Below, piece by piece: positions 54,292 through 62,245 of a stretch of 64,000 nt of DNA. Position 1 is the first letter of the stretch. Each line of letters opens with the position of its first letter. Where the stretch lies: NCBI RefSeq assembly GCF_022818495.1, contig NZ_CP089291.1, forward strand, positions 2,435,501 to 2,499,500. Reading direction: 5' to 3'. The position numbers were made by a program, and so were the translations under genes. The DNA is from Fodinisporobacter ferrooxydans (lineage in GTDB: Bacteria > Bacillota > Bacilli > Tumebacillales > MYW30-H2). The notes under the pieces were generated by a model that made no database searches, was not told where the DNA came from, and saw only the letters and a list, made by a program, of their open reading frames with translations.

Positions 54292-55056
54292 TTAAAAATG
54301 TGCCGCGCGCTTTTGTGTGAAAGCTTGAACACCTTCGAGAAAGTCCCGTTTATCAACCCATTCCCGTGAAGATTCAGTACATCCGTTTACGACATTTTTT
54401 ACACCCTCTTTTACACTGGCGATGGATGCTTGGGATTGTTGCAGAATGGTCTTGGACAATTGGAAAACACGGTTGTCAAGATTTGATTGTGAAACGATCT
54501 CATTGAGAATTCCTGTTTGCAGTGCTTCTTCAGCACTGTACGAGCGTGCGGTAAATACGAGTTCTTTTGTCCGACTTGGACCAATGGTTTGAACCATCCT
54601 TCGTACGAAAGGAGCTTGCAGTGTAATTCCCAGCTTGCCTACGGGCATCCCGAATTTCGCTTGGTTTGTGCCGATTCGAAGATCGCAAGCCAAGCTCAAG
54701 ATAAATCCCGCCCCGTAAGCAGGTCCATTAATGGCGGCAATTGTGGGAATTGTGAGAAACTCTACTGCATGTATTGCCCGCTCCATTGTTTCAAACGCTT
54801 CATTTGCTTCATCTGTGGTGAGGCGTGAAAACTCTTTTATATCACTTCCTGCAGTAAAGCTGCTCCCACTTCCGCGAAGGATCAGAAGCTTTGTTTTTAA
54901 TGGAACCGTGTTGCACCAATCCCCCAATGTCTTCCACATTTCACGTGAGAGAGCATTTTTATGATACGGACGATTGATTGTAACAATTCCCACTGGACCC
55001 GATGTTTGAAACCGCAGACTTCCCGAGCTGCCGAATTTTCTTACATCGACACGCAT
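54292..55056 (-). CDS. Crotonase-superfamily protein with non-canonical active site
   Basis: A 254-residue enoyl-CoA hydratase/isomerase-family protein. The oxyanion-hole segments FTAGSDIKEF (about 67-76) and GPAYGAGFILSLACDLRIG (about 111-129) are present. Both glutamates used by classical hydratases are missing: the GGGCEL position reads GAGFIL (I119), and the QPE position reads MPV (V139). It may therefore catalyse another crotonase reaction (isomerisation, decarboxylation, hydrolysis, C-C chemistry) or use other residues. AGGAGGTGAATG-type ribosome binding site precedes the start. It is first in a minus-strand unit with the CoA-transferase. Confidence 0.85.
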   Translation of the reverse strand: MRVDVRKFGSSGSLRFQTSGPVGIVTINRPYHKNALSREMWKTLGDWCNTVPLKTKLLILRGSGSSFTAGSDIKEFSRLTTDEANEAFETMERAIHAVEFLTIPTIAAINGPAYGAGFILSLACDLRIGTNQAKFGMPVGKLGITLQAPFVRRMVQTIGPSRTKELVFTARSYSAEEALQTGILNEIVSQSNLDNRVFQLSKTILQQSQASIASVKEGVKNVVNGCTESSREWVDKRDFLEGVQAFTQKRAAHF

Positions 55057-55083
55057 ACATTCACCTCCTTTTGAAATTGTCGA

Positions 55084-55093
55084 TTGTCGACAA
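55084..55093 (-). promoter_or_regulatory. Candidate GntR-type operator
   Basis: TTGTCGACAA is a perfect palindrome with the GT..AC core of GntR-family sites. A second half-copy, TTGTCGA at 55077-55083, directly abuts it. It lies between the -10 box and the crotonase start, where binding would repress. Confidence 0.5.
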
Positions 55094-55109
55094 AAAAGAA
55101 TGTAAACAC

Positions 55110-55139
55110 ATTATCTACTCGGAAGGTTTATTTTGTCAA
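55110..55139 (-). promoter_or_regulatory. Promoter of the crotonase/CoA-transferase unit
   Basis: On the minus strand a perfect TTGACA (55139-55134), an 18-bp spacer and GATAAT (55115-55110) precede the crotonase gene. Confidence 0.7.
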
Positions 55140-55271
55140 TACATAAAAATCATAAAATTTTGCACGTACAGGTGAAGTGGCAGAATGGCTTGAATCCCTA
55201 TTGGGATAAGAACATGATGCGTAGCATGATACGCGGGAGCGGGTAGTGATTGCAACGTCAAATACAGTTGC

Positions 55272-55952
55272 CTATTTGCGCAACTGCATGGCACGATTCA
55301 TTCCGTGATTTACGTTTTGAGAAATCAGTTCTTTTGCCAGCTGGAATCGTTTATCATGGAGAGCTCGAACGATTTCTTCGTGTTCATGATAGGATGACTC
55401 CATATGCTCTTGTTTGTATACAGAAAGGTGCAATAATGCAGTAAGGGGATTTCCTAATTGCTGGTACAATCGGGATAAAATTTCGTTGCCGGCAAGCTTA
55501 AACAGCAATTTATGAAATTTTGCATTATGGCTCGCGTATGATATCGTATCGAAATCTTTAAGTGCAGTTTTCATTTCCGAAAGGATCGCAAGGAATTGTT
55601 GATGTGCATCGTCATTCCATGAGAAAGCAAGCTTATCAATGGCCAATTGTTCAAGTCCAAGCCGCACTTCATACAGTTCTTGAATTTCTTTGTTGGTATA
55701 TTCTTTAACGACAGTCCCTCTCCTGGGAAGGCGTTCCACCAAGCCGTCAATTTGCAGCAGATACAACGATTCGCGTACAGGAGCGCGGCTTGTTTTAAAA
55801 AGATTTGCAAGCTCTTCTTCTTTGAGGCGTTCACCTGGTTGATAATCTCCGCGAAAAATCTTTTCCGCAATGAAGTTGGCAATTTGTTCGGGAAGCGGTT
55901 TCCCTAGCTCTTGTCGGGCCGAAATTGGTGAAAGTGGAAAGGCATCTGACAT
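55272..55952 (-). CDS. GntR-family regulator with FCD domain
   Basis: A 226-residue FadR/FCD-type regulator. The winged helix-turn-helix (about 10-75) has GDYQPGERLKEEELANLFKTSRAPVRESLYLLQIDGLVERLPRRG-type sequence. The helical FCD domain (about 85-220) has the metal-binding Asp/His pattern ending in HEEIVRALHDKRF. ATG 55952 is favoured by AGGAG about 9 nt upstream; ATG 55979 has none. It lies upstream of the crotonase/CoA-transferase pair on the same strand with a separate promoter between, and probably represses it in response to a carboxylic acid. Confidence 0.9.
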   Translation of the reverse strand: MSDAFPLSPISARQELGKPLPEQIANFIAEKIFRGDYQPGERLKEEELANLFKTSRAPVRESLYLLQIDGLVERLPRRGTVVKEYTNKEIQELYEVRLGLEQLAIDKLAFSWNDDAHQQFLAILSEMKTALKDFDTISYASHNAKFHKLLFKLAGNEILSRLYQQLGNPLTALLHLSVYKQEHMESSYHEHEEIVRALHDKRFQLAKELISQNVNHGMNRAMQLRK

Positions 55953-56126
55953 TCTTCGTAACGCTCCTGATCGTTCCATAGTTATTTGCTATTTGAAGCA
56001 ATTCGATTTGCAAGCTGTAAAATGATTTTCGATTGAAGAATTTTTGAATGATGGCTTGAACCATATTTTTATTTATTATAAAATACTTTATTAACAGCTT
56101 CAACTGAGGATTGGTAAGGAACTGGG

Positions 56127-56966
56127 GTGGAGTCGGTGCCGGTATACGGTTTGGTAGGTCCAAGCGGTACAGGGAAGAGTCATCATGCGGCTAACATAGC
56201 CATGGAGATTGGGGCAGATCTCATTATCGATGATGGACTCTTAATTAAAAATCATAGAGTTCTTGCCGGTTTCTCGGCGAAGTTCGAATCGAATAAAATG
56301 GCTGCAATTAAACGTGCGATTTTTACCGACCTTTCCCATCGGCAAAGTGTTAAACATGCGCTTTCCGAGCAACAGAATGATTCCATTTTAGTGTTGGGGA
56401 CATCTCGGAAAATGATAACAACAATATGCGACAATTTGGGGATTTGTGATGAAATAAAATGGCTGCCCATTGATGAGGCTGTATCGGAGAATAGCATTGC
56501 AATTGCAAACAATCTCAGAAAGAGAGGAATGCACGCAATTCCAATCGTACAAACGCAGCTTACGGAACCGCTCATTTCTCATTTCATTCAAAAATTAAGC
56601 CGCAAATTCTTTGTAAATACCCCCGACATCGCTCTTGTTCAAAAAGAAAATCTGACAATTGTCAATCCGCTTTTCGGTTCAGGCGCTATTTACATACACC
56701 CGAGAGTCCTGAAAGACTGTGTTGCAATGCTGCTGGCAGCGGGCAACCACCCTTTCAAACTGCGCCGCATTCGCATTGATTCCACCAATCAGAAAACGAT
56801 TCATGTGGATTTGCATGCATATTGGGTGGCAAACTTGCCGAAACATGTGGACACGTTATATAAAGAGATTTACGATTATTTACAAAAAAATCTCGGTTTT
56901 GTCTCTCCGCACCTCAATTTTCATGTCTTATCGATCGACGCTCCACATATCAATACGCGCAGTTAA
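56127..56966 (+). CDS. P-loop protein with Asp23-like C-terminal domain, unknown function
   Basis: A 279-residue protein. The first 15-20 residues hold a clear Walker A (GPSGTGKS, residues 11-18), and LIIDDG (about 33-38) may be a Walker B. The middle resembles a small nucleotide kinase or ATPase but is not assignable. The last 70 residues (RIRIDSTNQKTIHVDLHAYWVANLPKHVDTLYKEIYDYLQKNLGF, then LNFHVLSI) resemble the Asp23/Gls24 alkaline-shock fold. The start is GTG 56127 with AAGGA 7 nt upstream; GTG 56136 is possible. It is divergent from the GntR gene. Confidence 0.65.
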   Translation: MESVPVYGLVGPSGTGKSHHAANIAMEIGADLIIDDGLLIKNHRVLAGFSAKFESNKMAAIKRAIFTDLSHRQSVKHALSEQQNDSILVLGTSRKMITTICDNLGICDEIKWLPIDEAVSENSIAIANNLRKRGMHAIPIVQTQLTEPLISHFIQKLSRKFFVNTPDIALVQKENLTIVNPLFGSGAIYIHPRVLKDCVAMLLAAGNHPFKLRRIRIDSTNQKTIHVDLHAYWVANLPKHVDTLYKEIYDYLQKNLGFVSPHLNFHVLSIDAPHINTRS

Positions 56967-57085
56967 AGAGCGATTCTGTAAAATATGAAAATACTATGCG
57001 GGCGTTTTGAAGGGGAATATGGAAACGTATGTTTCATCGTTTTTCATAGATTGGATTCCATTGCAAATGTATTCAATCGCATATA

Positions 57086-57114
57086 TTGACTGGATGAAAA
57101 ATCGGTGCTATATT
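57086..57114 (+). promoter_or_regulatory. Promoter of the ribose operon
   Basis: TTGACT (57086-57091), a 17-bp spacer and TATATT (57109-57114): one and one mismatch to sigma-A consensus, 67 bp before rbsR. Confidence 0.75.
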
Positions 57115-57126
57115 TACATCAATTAA

Positions 57127-57140
57127 ATCAAACGCTTTCA
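57127..57140 (+). promoter_or_regulatory. Candidate cre (CcpA) site
   Basis: Read on the minus strand the site is TGAAAGCGTTTGAT, matching most of the cre consensus TGWAANCGNTNWCA. It lies just downstream of the rbs promoter, consistent with catabolite repression. Confidence 0.45.
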
Positions 57141-57150
57141 CTTTTTCTCA

Positions 57151-57165
57151 TGTGGAAACGTTACC
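57151..57165. promoter_or_regulatory. RbsR-type operator 1
   Basis: TGTGGAAACGTTACC lies downstream of the rbs promoter and 15 bp before the rbsR start. It is one of four near-identical CG-centred palindromes in this operon. Confidence 0.7.
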
Positions 57166-57180
57166 GGATACGGTGGTACT

Positions 57181-58173
57181 ATGGCAACGATTAAAGATGT
57201 AGCAAGTAAAGCAGGTGTTGCTGTATCAACAGTTTCCCGTGTGATCAACAGCAGTGGCTATGTTGGAGAAGAAACCAAAAAACGGGTGCTAAATGCCATG
57301 AAGGAGTTGAGGTTTCGTCCGAGCCATATAGCACGGGGGCTTGTGAGCGGCAAGACTTATACAATTGGCCTGATCATTCCGGATATTGCAAATCCTTTTT
57401 TTCCGGAAATCGCCCGCGGTGTAGAAGATGAGGCGATCAAAAATAATTTTAATGTAATTCTTTGCAACTCGGACTGGAAGATTGACCGAGAGAAAATGTA
57501 TCTTTCACTGTTGCTTGAAAAATGGTGCGATGGTGTCATTATCGTCGGCAGCCGAAGTGAAGAGATTGATTTATTGCGAACACTAGGGGATTTGCCTTTT
57601 GTTTCCATGGATCGTGACATTTCAAGTGCCGGACACTCTGTCTGGGTGGACAATGTGCTTGGCGGGTATACTGCAACGAAGCATCTGTACAGCATGGGTT
57701 ATCGGCATGTCATCCACATAAGCGGACCATTAAATGCACCTTCTGCAGTTGCACGGCGAAAAGGATATGAACTTGCAGTAAAAGAATTTGCATTGCAAAG
57801 TCCGGTCGTTGTAGAGTCTGATTACCGCAAAAGCGGCGGTTTCACTGCCGTGATGAGCATTTTAGATGATAGTTCGAAAGAGCGCTTTGATGCGGTGTTT
57901 GCCGGGAACGATTTAATGGCAATCGGTGTCCTGCATGCTGCCAATGATCGCGGAATCTGTATCGGCGAAGAGTTGGGCGTGATCGGATATGACGGAATTC
58001 CAGAGAGTGAAGATACGTTTCCATCTTTGACAACCATGTTTCAACCAGGATATGAAATGGGGCGCCGGGCTTGTGAATTGTTGCTATCAGAAATTGCAAC
58101 ACCAAGCAGCCGTTTGATCAAGGAAGTATTTAAGGCGGAGTTGAAGATTAGAAAGTCTACAAAACGATCGTAA
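57181..58173 (+). CDS. rbsR: LacI-family ribose operon repressor
   Basis: A 330-residue regulator with helix-turn-helix and hinge (IKDVASKAGVAVSTVSRVINSSGYVGEETKKRV, hinge RPSHIARGLVSG) and a ribose-binding-protein-like effector domain. It is the first gene of a complete rbsR-K-D-A-C-B set in the same order as B. subtilis, so RbsR is the natural assignment. The ribosome binding site is weak (GGTGG). Operators TGTGGAAACGTTACC lie just before it and again just after it, indicating autoregulation plus control of the downstream genes. Confidence 0.93.
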   Translation: MATIKDVASKAGVAVSTVSRVINSSGYVGEETKKRVLNAMKELRFRPSHIARGLVSGKTYTIGLIIPDIANPFFPEIARGVEDEAIKNNFNVILCNSDWKIDREKMYLSLLLEKWCDGVIIVGSRSEEIDLLRTLGDLPFVSMDRDISSAGHSVWVDNVLGGYTATKHLYSMGYRHVIHISGPLNAPSAVARRKGYELAVKEFALQSPVVVESDYRKSGGFTAVMSILDDSSKERFDAVFAGNDLMAIGVLHAANDRGICIGEELGVIGYDGIPESEDTFPSLTTMFQPGYEMGRRACELLLSEIATPSSRLIKEVFKAELKIRKSTKRS

Positions 58174-58185
58174 CGTTTTGTATTG

Positions 58186-58201
58186 TGTGGAAACGTTACC
58201 A
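58186..58201. promoter_or_regulatory. RbsR-type operator 2
   Basis: TGTGGAAACGTTACCA, 13 bp after the rbsR stop codon, is identical to operator 1 over its 15 bases. Confidence 0.7.
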
Positions 58202-58303
58202 TATAAAAAGCACACAATCATTATGTGGAATGATTTGTGATGATAAAGTGATCAAGGTGTATTTTTTGCAGTTGGATTCGTTAGGTATGAATCAAGCGAA
58301 TTT

Positions 58304-58319
58304 TGTGGAAACGTTGCCA
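58304..58319. promoter_or_regulatory. RbsR-type operator 3
   Basis: TGTGGAAACGTTGCCA lies 71 bp upstream of the rbsK start. It differs from operator 2 at one base and is identical over 16 bases to operator 4 inside rbsK. Confidence 0.65.
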
Positions 58320-58389
58320 TCCAGACATAATGGACAAAAAATTCGCACAGGATTCTTTCAATCGCAACTTTAAAAAAGGGGAGCTGGAA

Positions 58390-59298
58390 ATGGCAGCAAA
58401 AAAACCGGTGATTACCGTTGCCGGCAGTCTGAATATGGATTTGACGGCGTATGTGGAAACGTTGCCACAGCCGGGGCAAACATTATCTTCAAAAAAATTT
58501 GTCGTGAGTCCGGGAGGCAAAGGTGCCAACCAGGCAGTAGCAGCTTCAAGGCTTGGGGCAGTTGTGAGCATGTACGGATGCATAGGTATGGATTCGTATG
58601 GCCAACAACTGGTTCAATCGTTGCAACAATCGGAAGTCTTGGTGGAAAACGTTGCTTCCGTAGAAGAAAACACGGGGTTAGCCCTTATTTTGGTGGAAGA
58701 TTCCAGCGAAAATGAAATCGTTGTCGTGCCCGGAGCCAATCATGGTTTTACGACTGATGTATGGAGGCAGATGGATCATTCCTTTCTAAAAAGAAGTGAT
58801 ACGCTCTTGTTGCAGCATGAAATACCAATGGAAACTCTTGAGCAGATTGCACGAGATGCTCATCATGCAGGTGTTCGAGCCATTCTCAATCCTGCTCCTG
58901 CAAGAAAATTATCTGCAGATCTCCTAGCTTGTATTGAAATTTTGATACCCAATCAAACGGAATTGGCACAAATACAAGCAGACGGATTTTCCATGAACGA
59001 TCTTTTTTCGCTGGGAATACAAGCGATTCTTGAAACCCGCGGCAAAGATGGAGTTTTTATCTATACGAAACATGATACGCAGCATGTAGAGGGACTCACT
59101 GTTGATGCCATCGATGCGGTTGGGGCCGGTGACACATTTGTGGCCGCATTCGCAGTAGCGTATAGTGCAGGTGCGGATGTACTGAAGGCAGCCCGTTATG
59201 CCAATTGTGCAGCTGCTCTTAGTACGACTCGCAGCGGAGCTCAGGCATCATTTCCTTACGCAGAAGAAATTACGAACTTAGGGGTGTCTTATTCGTGA
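58390..59298 (+). CDS. rbsK: Ribokinase
   Basis: Phosphorylates ribose to ribose-5-phosphate in the cytosol. The 302-residue PfkB-family product has the N-terminal GSLNMDLTAYVETLPQPGQT, the GGKGANQAVAASRLG substrate region (about 40-54), and the C-terminal catalytic DAVGAGDTFVAAFAV with the anion hole and base Asp. ATG 58390 follows AAAGGGGAGC; an ORF back to 58303 is not needed. The rbsD start overlaps its stop by four bases. A full RbsR-type operator lies within its codons for YVETLPQ. Confidence 0.95.
   Translation: MAAKKPVITVAGSLNMDLTAYVETLPQPGQTLSSKKFVVSPGGKGANQAVAASRLGAVVSMYGCIGMDSYGQQLVQSLQQSEVLVENVASVEENTGLALILVEDSSENEIVVVPGANHGFTTDVWRQMDHSFLKRSDTLLLQHEIPMETLEQIARDAHHAGVRAILNPAPARKLSADLLACIEILIPNQTELAQIQADGFSMNDLFSLGIQAILETRGKDGVFIYTKHDTQHVEGLTVDAIDAVGAGDTFVAAFAVAYSAGADVLKAARYANCAAALSTTRSGAQASFPYAEEITNLGVSYS
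58452..58469. promoter_or_regulatory. RbsR-type operator 4, inside rbsK
   Basis: TGTGGAAACGTTGCCACA is an 18-bp imperfect palindrome within the rbsK coding region (codons about 21-27). It could be a true intragenic operator, or a coincidence of codons for the conserved VETLP motif. Confidence 0.5.
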
Positions 59299-59687
59299 AA
59301 AAAAATGGTTTGTTGCATAGCGAGTTAAACAAAACGATTGCCGCTATGGGACATGGAGATATGCTTGTGATTGCAGACACTGGACTGCCGGTCCCGGTTG
59401 ATGTTCCAGTCATCGACCTGGCTTTTTGCAAAGGAAAGATTTCTTTTCTGGATGCGCTTGAAGTCATTGCAGATGAACTGGAAATTGAATCCTATATTGT
59501 CGCAGAGGAACTGCAACACAGAAATGCTTCGTTAATAGAAAAGATTCAAGGGATACTTAAAAAACCAAGCGAGCAACTCACTCACGAAGCGTTCAAAGAC
59601 CTTTCAAAAGGCGCAATTGCTGTAGTTCGAACCGGGGAATGGACACCATACTCCAATATCATATTGGTCGCAGGCGTTCCTTTTTAG
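59295..59687 (+). CDS. rbsD: D-ribose pyranase
   Basis: Converts beta-D-ribopyranose to the furanose form used by ribokinase. The 130-residue product has the family segments LLHSELNKTIAAMGHGDMLVIADTGLPVP (with catalytic His at position 20) and a C-terminal VRTGEWTPYSNIILVAGVPF. GTG 59295 overlaps the rbsK stop as GTGA, so translation is coupled. A dispersed hairpin repeat sits between its stop and rbsA. Confidence 0.95.
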   Translation: MKKNGLLHSELNKTIAAMGHGDMLVIADTGLPVPVDVPVIDLAFCKGKISFLDALEVIADELEIESYIVAEELQHRNASLIEKIQGILKKPSEQLTHEAFKDLSKGAIAVVRTGEWTPYSNIILVAGVPF

Positions 59688-59732
59688 AGGATGTTCAAAA
59701 AGTAGTCAAAACTCCACTTTTTGAACACGCAC
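59688..59732. repeat. Dispersed hairpin repeat, reference copy
   Basis: It directly follows the rbsD TAG. GTTCAAAAAGT (59693-59703) and ACTTTTTGAAC (59716-59726) form a perfect 11-bp stem around AGTCAAAACTCC, then ACGCAC. The hairpin lies inside the ribose operon, only 8 nt before the rbsA ribosome binding site. Confidence 0.85.
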
Positions 59733-59749
59733 TTTTAGGAGGAAAAACG

Positions 59750-61258
59750 ATGAGTGGAATTTTACAATTGGAACATATCAACAAATCCTTTTCCGGTGTT
59801 TCTGTCCTGAAAAATATGCGATTGACGATTGTTCCTGGAGAAGTTCATGCACTTCTCGGAGAAAACGGCGCAGGAAAGTCTACGCTGATGAAAATTCTGA
59901 CCGGCGTGTATGTGGCAGATACGGGGACGATTGCCATCGATGGACAACCAATCGAAATGCGTTCGATTCATGATGCGAGAAACTATGGAATCGAAATGAT
60001 TCACCAGGAAATCAGCTTGTTCCCCAGTTTAAGCATAGCTGAAAACTTGTTGATCGGTCATGAATCCCTTTTTTCACAAGGCGGTTTTATCAATCGCAGA
60101 AAACTGAGGGAAAAGACAAAGGAGATTCTAGCAAGATTAACGTTAGGTAAGTCACCGGATACTTTAGTTTCTGATTTAAGTGTCGGGGAGCAGCAGCTCG
60201 TCGAAATTGCCAAAGCGCTGTTGATGGATGTCCGTTATTTGATTATGGATGAACCGACGGCTGCCTTGACAGATCGGGAAACGGAACGGTTATTTGAAAT
60301 CATTCGTTCTTTAAAGTCTTCCGGCGTCGGAATCATTTATATATCACACCGGATGGAAGAACTGTTCGCGATCGTGGATACGGTAACCGTATTAAGGGAT
60401 GGCGAATATATCGATACACTTCGAATCAAAGAAACTACAGAAGATGTATTGGTGTCGCTCATGGTAGGACGCAGCGTAACTGAGCGGTATCCAAAAGAAA
60501 TCGGGAATGTCGGTGATGAAGTGCTGCGCCTAAAGGAAGTATCATCCCGCTACGTAGATGGGATTTCTTTGCATATTCGGGCAGGCGAGATTGTTGGCAT
60601 TGGCGGACTGATGGGGTCCGGACGTACAGAAATTGCCCGCATCATTTTTGGCATGGATCCGTTGACAAAGGGTGAGCTGATTTGGAAAGGACATGTGCAT
60701 ACGTTTCATCATCCAATTGACGCCATTGAAAAGGGAGTTGCTTTTGCCACGGAAGACCGCAAACAGCAAGGATTGATACTCGGTGCTTCCATTCGTGAAA
60801 ATTTGGCATTGCCGACATTAGAGAAACGTTCCCAACTGGGATTTGTGAAAACACAAGCGGAAAAATCATTGGTTCAATCCATGATAACGAAATTAAAAAT
60901 AAAAGCTCATTCGATGGAACAGGCAGCAGGACGGCTGAGTGGAGGAAATCAACAAAAAGTGGTGCTTGCAAAATGGCTGGCAACCGAACCTTCACTCTTC
61001 ATCCTGGACGAGCCAACCCGCGGAATTGATGTAGGAGCAAAGCAAGAGATCTATCGGCTAATGAACCAAATTGCGGCGGAGGGAAATGCAATTTTGCTGA
61101 TCTCTTCCGACTTGCCGGAATTGCTCGGCATGAGTGATCGCGTCTATGTCATGCGCGAGCACACGATCGCAGGGGAGTTAAACCGAAATGAATTTGATCA
61201 AGATCTGTTTATGAAACTCGCTACGGGAGGAGACACTCGTGACAAATCGTTGGTTTAA
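59750..61258 (+). CDS. rbsA: Ribose ABC transporter ATPase
   Basis: A 502-residue ATPase with two ABC modules, as in all RbsA-type sugar importers. Module 1 has Walker A GENGAGKST, signature LSVGEQQ and Walker B YLIMDEPTA. Module 2 has a degenerate Walker A region (GGLMGSGRTE), the signature LSGGNQQKVVLAKWL and LFILDEPTRGID. ATG 59750 follows AGGAGGAAAAACG; the ORF extends back through the repeat and into rbsD in another frame. It overlaps rbsC by 20 nt. Confidence 0.95.
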   Translation: MSGILQLEHINKSFSGVSVLKNMRLTIVPGEVHALLGENGAGKSTLMKILTGVYVADTGTIAIDGQPIEMRSIHDARNYGIEMIHQEISLFPSLSIAENLLIGHESLFSQGGFINRRKLREKTKEILARLTLGKSPDTLVSDLSVGEQQLVEIAKALLMDVRYLIMDEPTAALTDRETERLFEIIRSLKSSGVGIIYISHRMEELFAIVDTVTVLRDGEYIDTLRIKETTEDVLVSLMVGRSVTERYPKEIGNVGDEVLRLKEVSSRYVDGISLHIRAGEIVGIGGLMGSGRTEIARIIFGMDPLTKGELIWKGHVHTFHHPIDAIEKGVAFATEDRKQQGLILGASIRENLALPTLEKRSQLGFVKTQAEKSLVQSMITKLKIKAHSMEQAAGRLSGGNQQKVVLAKWLATEPSLFILDEPTRGIDVGAKQEIYRLMNQIAAEGNAILLISSDLPELLGMSDRVYVMREHTIAGELNRNEFDQDLFMKLATGGDTRDKSLV

Positions 61259-62171
61259 AAAATACAACATAGGTCCCTTAATCGGCTTTATCGTACTATT
61301 TATCATTATGTCGATCGCATCGAGCCGGTTTCTGACATTCGGGAACCTTTCGAACATCGCGCTGCAAACGTCGATCAATGCATTGCTTGCCGTCGGCATG
61401 ACATTCGTTATCCTGACAAGCGGCATTGATTTGTCGGTCGGCGCCATACTCGCTTTGTCCGGATCGATCACAGCAGGACTTATTACTCACGGTACATCAC
61501 CGTTTCTTGCTGCAATCGCGGGCCTTCTCGTGGGAGTCGTTGCGGGGCTTTTCAACGGGATTCTCGTTGGCTACGGAAGACTTGCAGCCTTTATTGTAAC
61601 ACTTGGCACCATGACACTGTTTCGCGGATTGACAGAGATTTATACACATGGCATGCCGATCTTTAATCTGCCGCTTTCGTTTATGAAACTTGGAACGGGA
61701 TACTTCGCTCTTTTGCCGACACCTGTCTGGATCATGTTTCTCGTTTTCGTCATCGGTTGGGTAATGCTAAATCGAATGACACTGGGAAGACGCATTTACG
61801 CTGTCGGTGGAAATGAAGATGCGGCGTTTCTGGCGGGAGTTCCGGTCAAAAAATATTTGGTGACAGTTTATGTGATCAGCGGATTTTTGGCTGCACTTGC
61901 CGGCTTGATTCTTACGGCGCGCTTAGGATCTGCAGAACCGAATGCGGGCACCGGTTATGAATTGGATGCCATTACTGCCGTTGTATTAGGTGGAACAAGC
62001 TTATTTGGCGGAGAAGGTACGCTTATCGGAACCATTATTGGTGCATTTATATTAGGTGTTATCAGCAATGGATTAAACCTTTTAAATGTAAATGCGTTTT
62101 ACCAAGATGCCATTAAAGGAATTATTATTTTAATCGCCATTATGCTGGATCGCAAAAAAATATCCAGATAG
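61239..62171 (+). CDS. rbsC: Ribose ABC transporter permease
   Basis: A 310-residue membrane permease with eight to ten hydrophobic segments and the family sequence TSGIDLSVGAILALSGSITAGL and AITAVVLGGTSLFGGEGTLIGTIIGAF, which contacts the ATPase. The start is GTG 61239, with GGGAGGAGA just upstream inside rbsA. It works with the RbsA ATPase and RbsB lipoprotein encoded on either side. Confidence 0.95.
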   Translation: MTNRWFKKYNIGPLIGFIVLFIIMSIASSRFLTFGNLSNIALQTSINALLAVGMTFVILTSGIDLSVGAILALSGSITAGLITHGTSPFLAAIAGLLVGVVAGLFNGILVGYGRLAAFIVTLGTMTLFRGLTEIYTHGMPIFNLPLSFMKLGTGYFALLPTPVWIMFLVFVIGWVMLNRMTLGRRIYAVGGNEDAAFLAGVPVKKYLVTVYVISGFLAALAGLILTARLGSAEPNAGTGYELDAITAVVLGGTSLFGGEGTLIGTIIGAFILGVISNGLNLLNVNAFYQDAIKGIIILIAIMLDRKKISR

Positions 62172-62245
62172 AAATTTCCTGATTCATGAATAAAGACAAA
62201 ATGTCTTTATCAATATACGTCTAACAAAAAAGGGGAATGTACAGA

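Noticed and set aside
58303-58389. 29-residue N-terminal extension of RbsK
   Set aside because: ATG 58390 has the ribosome binding site and gives the normal ribokinase N-terminus; the extension would also run through operator 3.
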